This document shows positions 24,106-32,552 of a DNA stretch of 64,000 nucleotides, piece after piece. The notes under the pieces were generated by a model. It ran no database searches. It saw only the letters and a list, made by a program, of their open reading frames with translations, and had not been told where the DNA came from. The position numbers and the translations under genes are program-made. Position 1 is the first letter of the stretch, and each line of letters opens with the position of its first letter. Location of the stretch: assembly GCA_032051265.1 (NCBI GenBank), contig DAMBYU010000007.1, forward strand, positions 124,001 to 188,000, written 5' to 3'. The DNA comes from Dryocola sp032051265. Lineage in GTDB: Bacteria > Pseudomonadota > Gammaproteobacteria > Enterobacterales > Enterobacteriaceae.

Positions 24106-25871
24106 CAAATCTCCTCCTTGCGGCTGGCCAGGAGCTCGGCAAACGGGCCATCTGTTGCAGCAAGCGCCTGGAAATCGCCTTGCTGAACGATTTTGCCGTC
24201 ACGCATCACCCAGATGTTATCCCAGCCGGTGATGTAATCGAGCTGATGGGTCACCATCACGGTGGTTTGCTGACGGGAGGCTTCGCCCAGCGCTTCCATG
24301 ACGCGCTGTTCGCTGTGGGCATCAAGGCTTGCCGCCGGCTCATCGAGCAGTAGCAGCTGGCCTGGAACCAGTAACGCACGAGCAACCGCGACACGCTGCG
24401 CCTGGCCCACCGATAAACGCGCAGCCTGATCGCCTAACGGGGTATCGATGCCCTGCGGCAAAAGGGGAAGAAATTCGCTTACCGAGGCTTTGTCCAGGGC
24501 GGCGTTTAAAGCCGCGTCGCTGGCGTCAGGGGCGGCGAGTAAAACATTCTCTCGTAGCGTTGCAGCAGGAAGCTGTGGATTCTGACCGACCCAGCTTAAC
24601 TGCTCGCGCCACCAGACGGGATCGAGTCGGGAAAGCTCAACGCCGTTGACTCGTAGTTCGCCCTGATAGGGCAGGAAGCCGGATAATACGTTCAGTAATG
24701 AACTCTTACCCGCGCCACTCTGTCCGACCAGCACCACGCGCTGACCCGCTGTGAGCGTGAAGGCCAGCGGCCCCGCAAGCGGCTGCCCTTCGGCAGATAA
24801 AATCGTCAGGTTCCGCGCTTCAATGGTAAGTGGCGTGCCGCTGTTAAGCTGGACGTTACCCTTTTCTTGCTGCTGCAAAGGCGCGTCCAGGAATGTCATC
24901 AGGCTATCTGCCGCACCAACAGCCTGCGCTTTAGCATGATAAAACGTGCCTAAGTCACGCAAAGGCAGGAAAAATTCCGGGGCGAGGATCAGCGTCAGGA
25001 AGCCTGCAAACAACGTTACGCCCGTCCCGTAATGGCCGAAGTTCAATTCGCCCAGGTAGGAAAATCCAAAATAAACAGCGACCAGCGCGATGGATAGCGA
25101 GGCGAAAAACTCCAGCACGCCTGATGAAAGAAACGCCAGGCGCAGCACTTCCATGGTGCGCTGGCGGAAATCCTGGGAAGCGGCGCGAATAGTTTCTGTT
25201 TCAGCCGCTCCCCGGTTAAACAGGCGCAGCGTTTCCATGCCACGCAGTCGATCGAGAAAATGACCGCTTAAGCGAGCGAGCGCCTGGAAATTGCGACGGT
25301 TGGCATCGGCTGCTCCCATCCCTACCATTGCCATAAACAGCGGAATCAACGGTGCCGTGCCAAGCAAAATGAGCGCGGCCGCCCAGTTGGAGGGAAAAAT
25401 GGCGATGAGGATCAGCACCGGCACCATTACCGCCAGCGACATCTGCGGCAAATAGCGGGCGTAATAATCATGCATATCTTCGATTTGTTCGAGAACCAGC
25501 GTGGCCCAGCTACCCACTGGTTTGCCCTGAATCCACGCGGGGCCTGCATGATGCAGACGATCAAGCACCTTGCGGCGGATTTCCTGACGAATATGCTGCC
25601 CGGCATGGAAGCCCACTTTCTCACGCAGCCATACAACCCACGCGCGCAGAATGAACACGAGCACAAGCAGGATAAACGGAAGCAGCAGGGCTTCCCGCGG
25701 GATATTTTCCATAATCATATGGTCGAGCAGGCGAGCAAGGATCCAGGCCTGGGCGACAATCAACAGACCGCTCACCAGCCCTAAAATGCGTGACAGCCCA
25801 AGCCAGCGGCGGGAGATAACACTTTGCTGCTTTAGCCAGCGGCTAAGTTCTTGTTGACGGGTTTTATTCAT
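24105..25871 (-). CDS. cydD: CydD, subunit of the CydDC ABC transporter
   Basis: 588 residues from the ATG at 25869-25871 (MNKTRQQELSRWLKQQ), matching K-12 length; a longer frame to 25910 lacks support. Six spans are followed by an ATPase domain with Walker A GQSGAGKSS and the degenerate signature LSVGQAQR, as in other CydD proteins. It forms a heterodimer with CydC. A terminator between trxB and cydD (25931-25966) suggests a promoter of its own. Confidence 0.96.
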   Translation of the reverse strand: MNKTRQQELSRWLKQQSVISRRWLGLSRILGLVSGLLIVAQAWILARLLDHMIMENIPREALLLPFILLVLVFILRAWVVWLREKVGFHAGQHIRQEIRRKVLDRLHHAGPAWIQGKPVGSWATLVLEQIEDMHDYYARYLPQMSLAVMVPVLILIAIFPSNWAAALILLGTAPLIPLFMAMVGMGAADANRRNFQALARLSGHFLDRLRGMETLRLFNRGAAETETIRAASQDFRQRTMEVLRLAFLSSGVLEFFASLSIALVAVYFGFSYLGELNFGHYGTGVTLFAGFLTLILAPEFFLPLRDLGTFYHAKAQAVGAADSLMTFLDAPLQQQEKGNVQLNSGTPLTIEARNLTILSAEGQPLAGPLAFTLTAGQRVVLVGQSGAGKSSLLNVLSGFLPYQGELRVNGVELSRLDPVWWREQLSWVGQNPQLPAATLRENVLLAAPDASDAALNAALDKASVSEFLPLLPQGIDTPLGDQAARLSVGQAQRVAVARALLVPGQLLLLDEPAASLDAHSEQRVMEALGEASRQQTTVMVTHQLDYITGWDNIWVMRDGKIVQQGDFQALAATDGPFAELLASRKEEI

Positions 25872-25930
25872 GGCATGCCAGTGCAGGTAGATAAAGGAAT
25901 TATCAGGCAAAATTTGCTGGCAATGTTACA

Positions 25931-25966
25931 ACGAGGAGAAAAGAAAGGCGACCTATTAAGGTCGCC
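25931..25966 (-). terminator. trxB terminator
   Basis: On the minus strand GGCGACCT, a TAAT loop and AGGTCGCC are followed by TTTCTTTTCTC. It lies about 16 bases past the trxB stop and separates trxB from cydDC. Confidence 0.8.
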
Positions 25967-25982
25967 CTCAGCGATGCAATAC

Positions 25983-26951
25983 TTACTTCTTCTGTTCGGC
26001 GAGGCCGTCCAGATAACGCTCTGCGTCCAGTGCCGCCATACAGCCGGTCCCGGCAGAGGTGATGGCCTGACGGTAAATATGATCCATAACGTCACCGGCG
26101 GCAAACACACCAGGGATGCTGGTTTGCGTTGCGTTGCCGTGAATGCCGGACTGCACTTTGATGTAGCCGTTTTCCAGCTCAAGCTGATCGGCAAAAATAG
26201 CCGTGTTCGGGCTGTGGCCGATAGCGACAAACAGACCCGCAACCGCTAACTCTTCAGTCTGGTCAGTATTGTGAGCATCGCGCAGACGCAGACCGCTCAC
26301 GCCCATCTGATCGCCGGTGACTTCATCAAGCGTTTTATTGGTGTGCAGAACGATGTTGCCGTTTGCCACTTTATCCATCAAACGATTGATAAGGATTTTT
26401 TCCGCACGGAAGCTGTCGCGGCGGTGGATGAGATGCACTTCAGAGGCGATGTTTGCCAGATAAAGCGCTTCTTCCACCGCGGTGTTTCCGCCGCCGATGA
26501 CCGCTACCTTTTGGTTACGGTAGAAGAATCCATCACAGGTTGCGCAGGCGGAGACGCCGCGTCCTTTGAAGGCTTCTTCGGAAGGCAGACCGAGGTAACG
26601 AGCGGAGGCGCCGGTTGCGATGATCAATGCATCACAGGTGTACTCGCCGCTGTCGCCGGTCAGGCGGAAAGGACGGGTCTGCAGATCGACCTTGCTGATA
26701 TGGTCGAAGAGAATTTCGGTTTCGAATTTGGCCGCGTGCTCGTGCATGCGTTCCATCAACAAGGGCCCCGTCAGATCGTGCGGGTCGCCCGGCCAGTTTT
26801 CCACTTCGGTGGTGGTAGTGAGCTGGCCACCTTTTTCCATACCGGTAATCAAAACGGGTTGCAGGTTGGCGCGAGCAGCATAGACCGCTGCGGTGTAGCC
26901 CGCAGGGCCGGAGCCCAGAATAAGCAACTTACTGTGTTTAGCCGTGCTCAT
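25983..26951 (-). CDS. trxB: thioredoxin reductase
   Basis: 322 residues. This FAD enzyme reduces thioredoxin with NADPH. The FAD site GSGPAGYTAAVYAARA is at about 13-28, the redox pair is C136-A-T-C139, and the NADPH motif GGGNTAVEEALY follows near 155. The C-terminal FAD motif is GVFAAGDVMDHIYRQA. Start MSTAKHSKLLILG has AGGAACTC upstream. It is divergent from lrp across 503 bases. Confidence 0.98.
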   Translation of the reverse strand: MSTAKHSKLLILGSGPAGYTAAVYAARANLQPVLITGMEKGGQLTTTTEVENWPGDPHDLTGPLLMERMHEHAAKFETEILFDHISKVDLQTRPFRLTGDSGEYTCDALIIATGASARYLGLPSEEAFKGRGVSACATCDGFFYRNQKVAVIGGGNTAVEEALYLANIASEVHLIHRRDSFRAEKILINRLMDKVANGNIVLHTNKTLDEVTGDQMGVSGLRLRDAHNTDQTEELAVAGLFVAIGHSPNTAIFADQLELENGYIKVQSGIHGNATQTSIPGVFAAGDVMDHIYRQAITSAGTGCMAALDAERYLDGLAEQKK

Positions 26952-27454
26952 GAGTTCCTCATTGAACGTTTGCTGACAATCGGGGGATTGTAGGGAATTT
27001 GGCGAGTTAAAAAAAGGTGTAGCGCCGATGTTAAGGGATAGTGTGAACGATATGTGTAATAGCCAGGCTCAATCGTTGCGTTGAAAATGCCGCTATTGCG
27101 CATAAATACTCGGTAATTAAGGAGTAGCCGTCACGGAGGTAAGGTGATGAATAATCGTCAAGTCCCCCTAATATCTGGCACGTTCCACTAAAAATGGATG
27201 TTTTGCTTTGACAATCCCCTAAGCATTTGCGAAAACATTCGAGGAAGAAAAAAACATTCGGTGTGATTGTTCTAAACGTCACGCATACCTGATGCAAATT
27301 TACCGGGCGATTGAAATCTACGCATGGTGTGGACAGACGCCATGCGTGATGTCGATAGCAGCCACCCGGCACCGGTCTTCTCACGTACACCCGGAACAGT
27401 GACGTTAACCTGGGTTATGGCAGGTGATGGAAGGAACAGAGAGAGACAATAATA
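26952..27454. other. 503-base divergent region between trxB and lrp
   Basis: No gene is visible. It contains the trxB promoter area, a candidate lrp -10 (27169-27174) and the long lrp leader. In E. coli the lrp leader is about 267 bases and is the target of Lrp autoregulation and small RNAs; the length here would be about 270-275 bases. A TTGACA at 27208-27213 has no good -10 behind it. Confidence 0.55.
27169..27174 (+). promoter_or_regulatory. candidate lrp promoter -10
   Basis: TAATAT matches TATAAT at four of six positions and sits where the known lrp start would fall, about 275 bases before the ATG. The -35 region (GATGAA at 27146-27151) is weak. This is positional inference supported by a fair hexamer. 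Confidence 0.4.
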
Positions 27455-27949
27455 ATGGTAGATAGCAAGAAGCGCCCTGGCAAAGATCTCGACCGCATCG
27501 ATCGTAATATTCTCAACGAGCTGCAAAAAGACGGGCGAATTTCTAACGTCGAGCTTTCGAAGCGTGTGGGGCTTTCACCGACGCCGTGCCTTGAGCGCGT
27601 TCGTCGTCTGGAACGACAGGGTTTTATTCAGGGCTACACAGCGCTGTTAAATCCGCATTATCTGGATGCATCACTTCTGGTTTTTGTTGAGATTACTCTG
27701 AATCGTGGCGCGCCCGACGTGTTTGAGCAATTTAACGCCGCTGTGCAGAAACTTGAAGAAATTCAAGAGTGTCACCTGGTATCGGGTGATTTTGACTACC
27801 TGTTGAAAACCCGCGTGCCGGATATGTCGGCTTACCGCAAATTATTAGGCGAAACCCTGTTACGACTGCCTGGTGTGAACGACACCCGCACCTATGTCGT
27901 CATGGAAGAGGTCAAGCAGAGTAATCGTCTGGTAATTAAGACCCGTTAA
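27455..27949 (+). CDS. lrp: leucine-responsive regulatory protein Lrp
   Basis: 164 residues, the K-12 length. This global regulator senses leucine and controls amino-acid metabolism, pili and one-carbon genes. An AsnC-type helix-turn-helix occupies about residues 12-65 (RISNVELSKRVGLSPTPCLERV), followed by the ligand-binding RAM domain with the octamer interface. A run AGAGAGAC precedes the ATG. In E. coli Lrp also activates serC-aroA, which is in this window. Confidence 0.98.
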   Translation: MVDSKKRPGKDLDRIDRNILNELQKDGRISNVELSKRVGLSPTPCLERVRRLERQGFIQGYTALLNPHYLDASLLVFVEITLNRGAPDVFEQFNAAVQKLEEIQECHLVSGDFDYLLKTRVPDMSAYRKLLGETLLRLPGVNDTRTYVVMEEVKQSNRLVIKTR

Positions 27950-27989
27950 TACGGGCCAGGTGCAAAATCCGCGTATTTTGGTTACACTC

Positions 27990-28005
27990 CTGGTAATCCA
28001 TACAG
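27990..28005. promoter_or_regulatory. LexA box upstream of ftsK
   Basis: CTG, ten bases, CAG: CTGGTAATCCATACAG. It matches the SOS box core CTG-N10-CAG and closely resembles the ftsK (dinH) site of E. coli. The left arm has G instead of T at the fourth position. SOS induction of ftsK is known in E. coli. Confidence 0.7.
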
Positions 28006-28036
28006 CAACAGTGCCGGGAATCTCCCGGCACTGTTG
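28006..28036 (+). terminator. strong hairpin between lrp and ftsK
   Basis: CAACAGTGCCGGGA and TCCCGGCACTGTTG form a perfect 14-bp stem with a 3-base loop, then TTCTCTCTAT. It is the likely lrp terminator. Because it begins one base after the LexA box, it also lies in the 5' leader of any transcript started at that box. Confidence 0.75.
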
Positions 28037-28070
28037 TTCTCTCTATATTTAAGGACCTGGAGAGTCTTAC

Positions 28071-31000
28071 TTGAGCCAGGAATATACCGAAGATAAAGAA
28101 GTTACATTGAGGAAACTCAGCAGCGGGCGCCGGTTACTTGAGGCGTTGCTGATTCTTGTTGCCATTTTCGCCATCTACCTGATGGCCGCCTTACTGAGTT
28201 TCAACCCTTCCGATCCAAGCTGGTCGCAAACGGCATGGCACGAACCTATCCATAATCTGGGTGGTGCTCCCGGCGCATGGCTTGCCGATACCCTGTTTTT
28301 CATTTTTGGCGTGATGGCTTATACCATCCCGGTGATTATTATCGGCGGATGCTGGATCACCTGGCGTCAGCGTGGGAGTGAAGATTACATCGACTATTTC
28401 GCCGTCTCGCTGCGCCTGATAGGCGTGCTGGCAATAGTGCTGACTTCATGTGGTCTGGCCGCTATTAATGCGGATGATATCTGGTACTTTGCTTCCGGCG
28501 GCGTTATCGGCAGCCTGTTGAGCACCGCGATGAAGCCATTGCTGAACAGCAGCGGCGGGACTATCGCGCTGCTGTGCGTATGGGCTGCGGGATTAACGCT
28601 GTTTACCGGCTGGTCGTGGGTCAGCATTGCCGAGAAAATTGGCAGCGCGGTGCTGACGGTGCTGACGTTTGCCAGCAACCGTACGCGCCGGGACAACACC
28701 TGGCAGGACGATGATTACGACTACGCAGACGAACACGATGAAGCGTATGACGATGAACACGAGCCAGCCGTGGAAAAACGTGAGTCTCGTCGGGCCCGTA
28801 TTCTGCGAGGCGCGTTAGCACGTAAGCAACGGCTCTCAGAAAAATTTGCCAATCCTAACGCGCGTAAAACCGATACCGCGTTGTTCTCCGGCAAGCGAAT
28901 GGATGACGAAGATGATGTGTTGTTCAGCGCGCGGGGGATTGAAGCCGATGCAAATGATGTTTTGTTCTCAGGCCATAAAGCAACGCTGCCTGAAGATGAA
29001 GAATACGATCCGCTGTTCAATAGTTACTCCATCGCTGAACCTGTAGCCGCGGCGGCGGCGGCCACCATGGCGAATCAGGCTCATGCGGCTCCAGCTACGC
29101 CTGCAGCTCCCATGCCGCCGGTGCATACCCCTGCGCCAGAAACCGAAACCAGCGCGGCTATCGCCTGGGAACCGGCACCTACAACCGTGACGCCAGAGCC
29201 TGTTATCGCTCCGGCACCGGACAGTTACGTCGCGCCGCGCCCGGCAGTACAACAGGTGCCGCAGGAAATGACCAGCCACTGGTCAGAACCAGCAGCGCCC
29301 GCCGCTGAACCAGAATACCAGCCAGAACCTGTTGAAGAAGCTAAGCCTGCACGGCCTCCGCTCTATCACTTCGAGGAAGTGGAAGCACAGCGGGCTCGCG
29401 AACGTGAACAACTGGCCGCCTGGTATCAGCCAGTAGACGAGCCGAAGCCAGAACCTTACGCACGAGCCGCGGTTATACCAGCGGCGCCAGCCGCACCGTC
29501 GGACATGCCTTCTGAAATGCCTGCTCCGGACGTTACTCCGGCTATACCAGGCATTAAAGATGCGGCAAAGGCCGCAGGTGCCGCCGCCGCGTTCTCACCG
29601 GTATTCGGTATCGCGAGCGATGCGCCGCGAGCCCAGGTTAAAGAGGGCATCGGCCCACAGCTACCGCGTCCGAATCGCGTGCGTGTTCCTACGCGCCGTG
29701 AACTGGCTTCCTATGGTATTAAGCTACCGTCGCAGCGTATGGCGGAAGCGCAGGCTCGCAAAGAAGAGCCTCGTCAGAACGAGAGTTACGGCGATGAGTA
29801 TATCGACGATAACGCGGCAGAAATGGAGCAGCATGAACTGGCTCGCCAGTTCTCGACGCAGCTTCAGCAGCGTTATGGCGAAGCGTACGAAGAAGAGTCG
29901 TTCTCTGCGGAAGATGAAGCGGCGGCAGAGCAGGCGGAACTGGCACGCCAGTTTGCGACGCAGCAACATCAACGTTACGAGCAGAGCACGCCATCAACCA
30001 GCGCGCCTTTCTCTCTGGATGATTTTGATTTCTCTCCGATGAAAGCGCTGGTGGACGAGGGGCCAGGCGAGCCGCTGTTTACACCGAGCCCGATAGAAGA
30101 AGAGCCTGCGCCAGTAGCGCCCGTGCAGCCAGTAACGCATCAGGCATATGCGCAACAGCCTGTACAACCGCAGGTCCCGGCGCAACAGCAAACTTATCAG
30201 CAGCCGCAGCAGCCGCAGCAGCCAGCGGCGCCGCAGCCGCAGGAGAGCCTGATTCATCCGTTCCTGATGCGTAACGGTGACGATCGCCCGCTGCAAAGAC
30301 CGACCACGCCGCTGCCGTCTCTGGATCTGCTGACTTCGCCACCGGCTGAAGTTGAACCGGTCGATACCTTTGCCCTGCAGCAGATGGCGCGTCTGGTTGA
30401 GGCTCGTCTGGCGGATTACCGCATTAAAGCGGACGTGGTGGATTACTCGCCAGGCCCGGTTATCACGCGCTTCGAACTTGATTTAGCGCCCGGCGTAAAA
30501 GCCGCACGCATCTCTAACCTGTCGCGTGACCTCGCTCGCTCGCTCTCCACGGTGGCGGTTCGAGTTGTTGAAGTCATTCCCGGCAAGCCTTATGTCGGCC
30601 TTGAATTACCGAATAAAAAGCGTCAGACCGTCTATCTGCGTGAAGTGCTGGACTGCGCGAAATTCCGCGAAAGCGCTTCTCCGCTGACCGTCGTGCTTGG
30701 TAAAGATATTGGCGGCGAGTCGGTAGTCGCCGACCTGGCGAAGATGCCGCACCTGCTGGTTGCGGGTACCACGGGCTCGGGTAAATCCGTGGGCGTGAAT
30801 GCCATGATCCTCAGCATTCTCTACAAAGCCACGCCGGAAGAAGTGAAGTTCATCATGATCGACCCGAAAATGCTCGAGCTGTCGGTCTATGAAGGCATCC
30901 CACATCTGCTGACCGAAGTGGTCACCGATATGAAAGATGCTGCCAACGCGCTGCGCTGGAGCGTTAACGAGATGGAACGCCGCTATAAGCTGATGTCGGC

Positions 31001-31787
31001 GCTCGGCGTGCGTAACCTTGCCGGTTATAACGAGCGTGTGCTGGAGGCGGAGCGTATGGGCCGTCCGATTCCGGATCCGTTCTGGAAGCCGGGCGACAGC
31101 ATGGACGCCACGCATCCGATGCTGGAAAAACTGCCGTACATCGTGGTGCTGGTGGATGAATTTGCTGATCTGATGATGACGGTGGGCAAAAAAGTTGAAG
31201 AGCTTATTGCTCGCCTGGCGCAGAAAGCGCGTGCGGCGGGTATCCACCTGGTTCTCGCCACTCAGCGTCCATCCGTTGACGTCATTACCGGTCTTATCAA
31301 AGCGAATATCCCGACGCGTATAGCCTTTACCGTGTCGAGCAAAATTGACTCGCGGACGATCCTCGATCAGGGCGGTGCGGAATCGCTGCTGGGCATGGGT
31401 GATATGCTTTATTCAGGGCCGAACTCTACCACGCCGGTTCGTGTACACGGCGCGTTTGTGCGCGATCAGGAAGTGCACGCGGTAGTTCAGGACTGGAAGG
31501 CGCGTGGTCGTCCACAGTATATCTCCGGCATCACCTCCGATGCCCAGGGTGAGGGTGGCGCAGGCGGTGGCATGGATGGCGACGAAGAGCTGGATCCGCT
31601 GTTCGATCAGGCCGTCGCCTTTGTCGTTGAAAAACGTAAGGCGTCGATTTCCGGCGTTCAGCGTCAGTTCCGCATTGGCTATAACCGCGCAGCGCGAATC
31701 GTTGAGCAGATGGAAGCGCAGGGCATTGTGAGCCCACAGGGGCATAACGGCAACCGCGAAGTTTTGGCTCCGCCGCCGTTTGAGTAA
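28071..31787 (+). CDS. ftsK: DNA translocase FtsK
   Basis: 1238 residues from a TTG start, as in K-12, with AAGGACCTGGAG upstream. Four N-terminal spans (about 24-180) anchor it at the division septum. A long linker rich in Pro, Gln, Ala and Glu (about 200-760) includes two copies of an ELARQF-x-TQ-x2-QRY motif at 589 and 623. The motor domain has Walker A GTTGSGKS (Lys905), and the gamma winged helix at the end (SGVQRQFRIGYNRAARI) reads KOPS and activates XerD. It is shorter than K-12 FtsK (about 1329), mainly in the Gln/Pro repeats. Confidence 0.97.
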   Translation: MSQEYTEDKEVTLRKLSSGRRLLEALLILVAIFAIYLMAALLSFNPSDPSWSQTAWHEPIHNLGGAPGAWLADTLFFIFGVMAYTIPVIIIGGCWITWRQRGSEDYIDYFAVSLRLIGVLAIVLTSCGLAAINADDIWYFASGGVIGSLLSTAMKPLLNSSGGTIALLCVWAAGLTLFTGWSWVSIAEKIGSAVLTVLTFASNRTRRDNTWQDDDYDYADEHDEAYDDEHEPAVEKRESRRARILRGALARKQRLSEKFANPNARKTDTALFSGKRMDDEDDVLFSARGIEADANDVLFSGHKATLPEDEEYDPLFNSYSIAEPVAAAAAATMANQAHAAPATPAAPMPPVHTPAPETETSAAIAWEPAPTTVTPEPVIAPAPDSYVAPRPAVQQVPQEMTSHWSEPAAPAAEPEYQPEPVEEAKPARPPLYHFEEVEAQRAREREQLAAWYQPVDEPKPEPYARAAVIPAAPAAPSDMPSEMPAPDVTPAIPGIKDAAKAAGAAAAFSPVFGIASDAPRAQVKEGIGPQLPRPNRVRVPTRRELASYGIKLPSQRMAEAQARKEEPRQNESYGDEYIDDNAAEMEQHELARQFSTQLQQRYGEAYEEESFSAEDEAAAEQAELARQFATQQHQRYEQSTPSTSAPFSLDDFDFSPMKALVDEGPGEPLFTPSPIEEEPAPVAPVQPVTHQAYAQQPVQPQVPAQQQTYQQPQQPQQPAAPQPQESLIHPFLMRNGDDRPLQRPTTPLPSLDLLTSPPAEVEPVDTFALQQMARLVEARLADYRIKADVVDYSPGPVITRFELDLAPGVKAARISNLSRDLARSLSTVAVRVVEVIPGKPYVGLELPNKKRQTVYLREVLDCAKFRESASPLTVVLGKDIGGESVVADLAKMPHLLVAGTTGSGKSVGVNAMILSILYKATPEEVKFIMIDPKMLELSVYEGIPHLLTEVVTDMKDAANALRWSVNEMERRYKLMSALGVRNLAGYNERVLEAERMGRPIPDPFWKPGDSMDATHPMLEKLPYIVVLVDEFADLMMTVGKKVEELIARLAQKARAAGIHLVLATQRPSVDVITGLIKANIPTRIAFTVSSKIDSRTILDQGGAESLLGMGDMLYSGPNSTTPVRVHGAFVRDQEVHAVVQDWKARGRPQYISGITSDAQGEGGAGGGMDGDEELDPLFDQAVAFVVEKRKASISGVQRQFRIGYNRAARIVEQMEAQGIVSPQGHNGNREVLAPPPFE

Positions 31788-31831
31788 CCTTTCATGCAAA
31801 GAAGGGTAAATTACCGGAAAATCAGCTTTTT

Positions 31832-31877
31832 CTTCTGTTGCTCCGCTTTAGTTTTGCACTAAATTGAGCAACAGAAG
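31832..31877. repeat. large two-part hairpin in the ftsK-lolA spacer
   Basis: A perfect 12-bp outer stem, CTTCTGTTGCTC (31832-31843) with GAGCAACAGAAG (31866-31877), encloses a perfect 6-bp inner stem, TTTAGT (31847-31852) with ACTAAA (31858-31863), over a 5-base loop. Only 3 and 2 unpaired bases separate the stems. No T run follows on the plus strand, so it does not look like a simple ftsK terminator. It may be a structured leader or operator for lolA. Confidence 0.75.
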
Positions 31878-31878
31878 T

Positions 31879-31902
31879 GCCGTCGCGCCGTCGCGCCGTC
31901 GC
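31879..31902 (+). repeat. three tandem copies of an octamer in the lolA leader
   Basis: GCCGTCGC occurs three times head to tail, followed by the related GCGGTGGC. It starts two bases after the large hairpin and ends 30 bases before the lolA ATG. Such units can vary in copy number by slippage. Confidence 0.8.
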
Positions 31903-31932
31903 GCGGTGGCAAGTGAATTCAGAGGGAAAATA

Positions 31933-32544
31933 ATGAAGAAGATCGTAATTGCCTGTGCTTTGTTGACCACATTTGCCGCCACCAGCGTCTGGGCCGATGC
32001 CGCAGGCGACCTGAAAAGCCGTCTGGATAAAGTGAGCAGCTTCCATGCAAGCTTCACGCAAAAAGTGACCGACGGTAGCGGCGCTGCGGTGCAGGAAGGC
32101 CAGGGAGATTTATGGGTGAAACGCCCGAATCTTTTCAACTGGCATATGACCCAGCCCGATGAAAGCATTCTGGTTTCTGACGGCAAGACTTTATGGTTCT
32201 ACAATCCATTTGTTGAGCAGGTGAGCGCGACCTGGCTGAAAGATGCCACCGGCAACACGCCGTTTATGCTGATCGCGCGTAACCAGACCAGCGACTGGCA
32301 GCAGTACAACATTAAACAAACCGGCGACGACTTTGTGCTGACGCCAAAAACCAGCGCGGGTAACCTCAAACAGTTCACCATCAACGTAGGGCGCGACGGG
32401 ACTATCCACCAGTTTAGCGCGGTAGAGCAGGACGATCAGCGCAGCAGCTACGCGTTGAAAACCCAGCAAAATGGTGCGGTGGATATGAATAAGTTTACAT
32501 TCACCCCGCCTCAGGGCGTGACGGTGGATGACCAACGTAAATAG
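31933..32544 (+). CDS. lolA: outer-membrane lipoprotein carrier protein LolA
   Basis: 203 residues from the ATG at 31933 (AGAGGG upstream). An in-frame extension to 31864 would translate the octamer repeats and is rejected. The Sec signal peptide ends at about residue 21 (TSVWA-DAAG). LolA shuttles lipoproteins from LolCDE across the periplasm to LolB. The mature part is nearly identical to K-12 (KVTDGSGAAVQEGQGDLWVK and onward). It lies between ftsK and rarA on the same strand and is probably co-transcribed with rarA. Confidence 0.97.
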   Translation: MKKIVIACALLTTFAATSVWADAAGDLKSRLDKVSSFHASFTQKVTDGSGAAVQEGQGDLWVKRPNLFNWHMTQPDESILVSDGKTLWFYNPFVEQVSATWLKDATGNTPFMLIARNQTSDWQQYNIKQTGDDFVLTPKTSAGNLKQFTINVGRDGTIHQFSAVEQDDQRSSYALKTQQNGAVDMNKFTFTPPQGVTVDDQRK

Positions 32545-32552
32545 AGGCGTGA

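Noticed and set aside
26271..26993. 240-codon frame antisense to trxB
   Set aside because: It lies over trxB on the other strand and has no recognisable motif.
27208..27213. TTGACA as the lrp -35
   Set aside because: No acceptable -10 lies 16-18 bases downstream; the TAATAT farther upstream fits the known leader length better.
31864..31932. In-frame extension of lolA through the octamer repeat
   Set aside because: It would put a highly basic stretch before a normal Sec signal peptide; the ATG at 31933 has a ribosome site and matches the family.
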